Positions 63,651-64,000 of a DNA stretch of 64,000 nt are shown here, piece after piece. Where the stretch lies: contig JBANSL010000004.1 of NCBI GenBank assembly GCA_037127255.1, positions 26,419,967 to 26,483,966 on the forward strand, in the 5' to 3' direction. A program made the translations under genes and the position numbers. Under the pieces are notes generated by a model. That model worked only from the letters and a program-made list of their open reading frames with translations. It did no database searches and was not told the origin of the DNA. Every line of letters begins with the position of its first letter. Position 1 is the stretch's first letter. This DNA comes from Persicaria tinctoria. Taxonomy: Eukaryota; Streptophyta; Magnoliopsida; Caryophyllales; Polygonaceae.

Positions 63651-64000
63651 TTGAATTATTTTTCACATCTAGATTTAGAGAAATATTCAAGACTAATTTT
63701 GTTCTGATCTAGAGTGGAGATATTTTTTTCTGTAAAAAAAAAAAGAAAACAGGGCTGCTTGAACCAAACTGGTCCAACCGGCCATTCCTGTCCACGGACC
63801 GGAAAACCCGGGATCATAATTCTCGATCCCGGTCCGATCCATGGTCCATGTTCTCAGAAATTTCGGTTCACCGGTCTTGGACCAGACCGGCATTCCCGGT
63901 CCGGTCCAGCCCGGAAGCCCAGCCCTAATTACAACCCCGTCGAATGGAATGTTCTATGAAGGTTTCCATTGAGAGAAAGTCCTCTTGATGTCCTTATTTT

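Larger units (their letters stand above)
61545..63927. mobile_element. Non-autonomous hAT element with nested MULE
   Basis: The TSD ATTACAAC is 8 bp (61537-61544, 63928-63935), the hAT length. The terminal inverted repeats start TAGGGCTGGG at both ends. Subterminal regions are dense in ACCGG and GGTCCGG on both strands. Without the nested MULE the element is about 840 bp and has no transposase, so it would depend on a hAT transposase elsewhere. Confidence 0.9.
55395..64000 (+). mobile_element. Athila-like element C3 (5' part), carrying a hAT insertion
   Basis: LTR, PBS, a gag fragment, the protease, a lost pol, ORF2 and a long 3' non-coding tract are followed by a hAT element at 61545-63927. 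Host sequence resumes at 63936. The 3' LTR would be beyond the window. The structure parallels C1 and also lacks reverse transcriptase and integrase. Confidence 0.75.

Overview
The window looks like a stretch of repeat-rich, AT-rich nuclear DNA from a flowering plant, probably a eudicot; I cannot name the species. The evidence is eukaryotic throughout: Ty1/copia and Ty3/gypsy LTR retrotransposons, L1-type LINEs, Mutator-like (MULE), hAT and Stowaway-like DNA elements, one GT-AG intron in an Agenet-domain gene remnant, and no operons or ribosome-binding sites. I see no intact ordinary host gene, rRNA, tRNA or CRISPR array. Nearly all sequence is mobile elements inserted into one another, and many boundaries are fixed by target-site duplications (TSDs) readable in the sequence.

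Layout. 1-4337: minus-strand gypsy element A, reduced to LTR-gag-LTR and cut by the window edge, lying in a LINE ORF1 (4338-5340). 5.3-11.3 kb: AT-rich DNA with a Helitron-like end, a non-autonomous retroposon (R, copy 1), two Agenet-like gene remnants and half of a plus-strand LINE. 11366-23751: minus-strand copia element I (TSD TCATG), which splits that LINE. It carries three nested insertions: an Athila-type solo LTR that itself holds a solo LTR of family A, a deleted chromovirus-like element, and retroposon R copy 2. 24-27 kb: the other half of the split LINE, a Stowaway MITE, a minus-strand LINE 3' end and Helitron-like ends. 27152-28964: a MULE. 29022-40993: minus-strand Sirevirus-like copia element (TSD ATATT), with a gene-carrying MULE in one LTR and an extra ORF after pol. 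40998-64000: three same-strand Athila-like elements (C1, C2, C3), each showing only its 5' part. A young minus-strand gypsy element B (44465-52794) sits inside C1, and a hAT element containing a MULE sits inside C3.

Function. Gag survives or is recognisable in A, B, C2 and C3, but none of the visible gypsy elements keeps a reverse transcriptase or integrase core, so they would need enzymes supplied elsewhere. Element B stands out: near-identical LTRs and an uninterrupted Gag-protease ORF fused in frame to an integrase tail. The most unusual pattern is a family-specific, near-palindromic 10-12 bp word, often in pairs 19-22 bp apart. It recurs both in the LTRs and in the Gag/protease linker of the same element, with a different word in each family.
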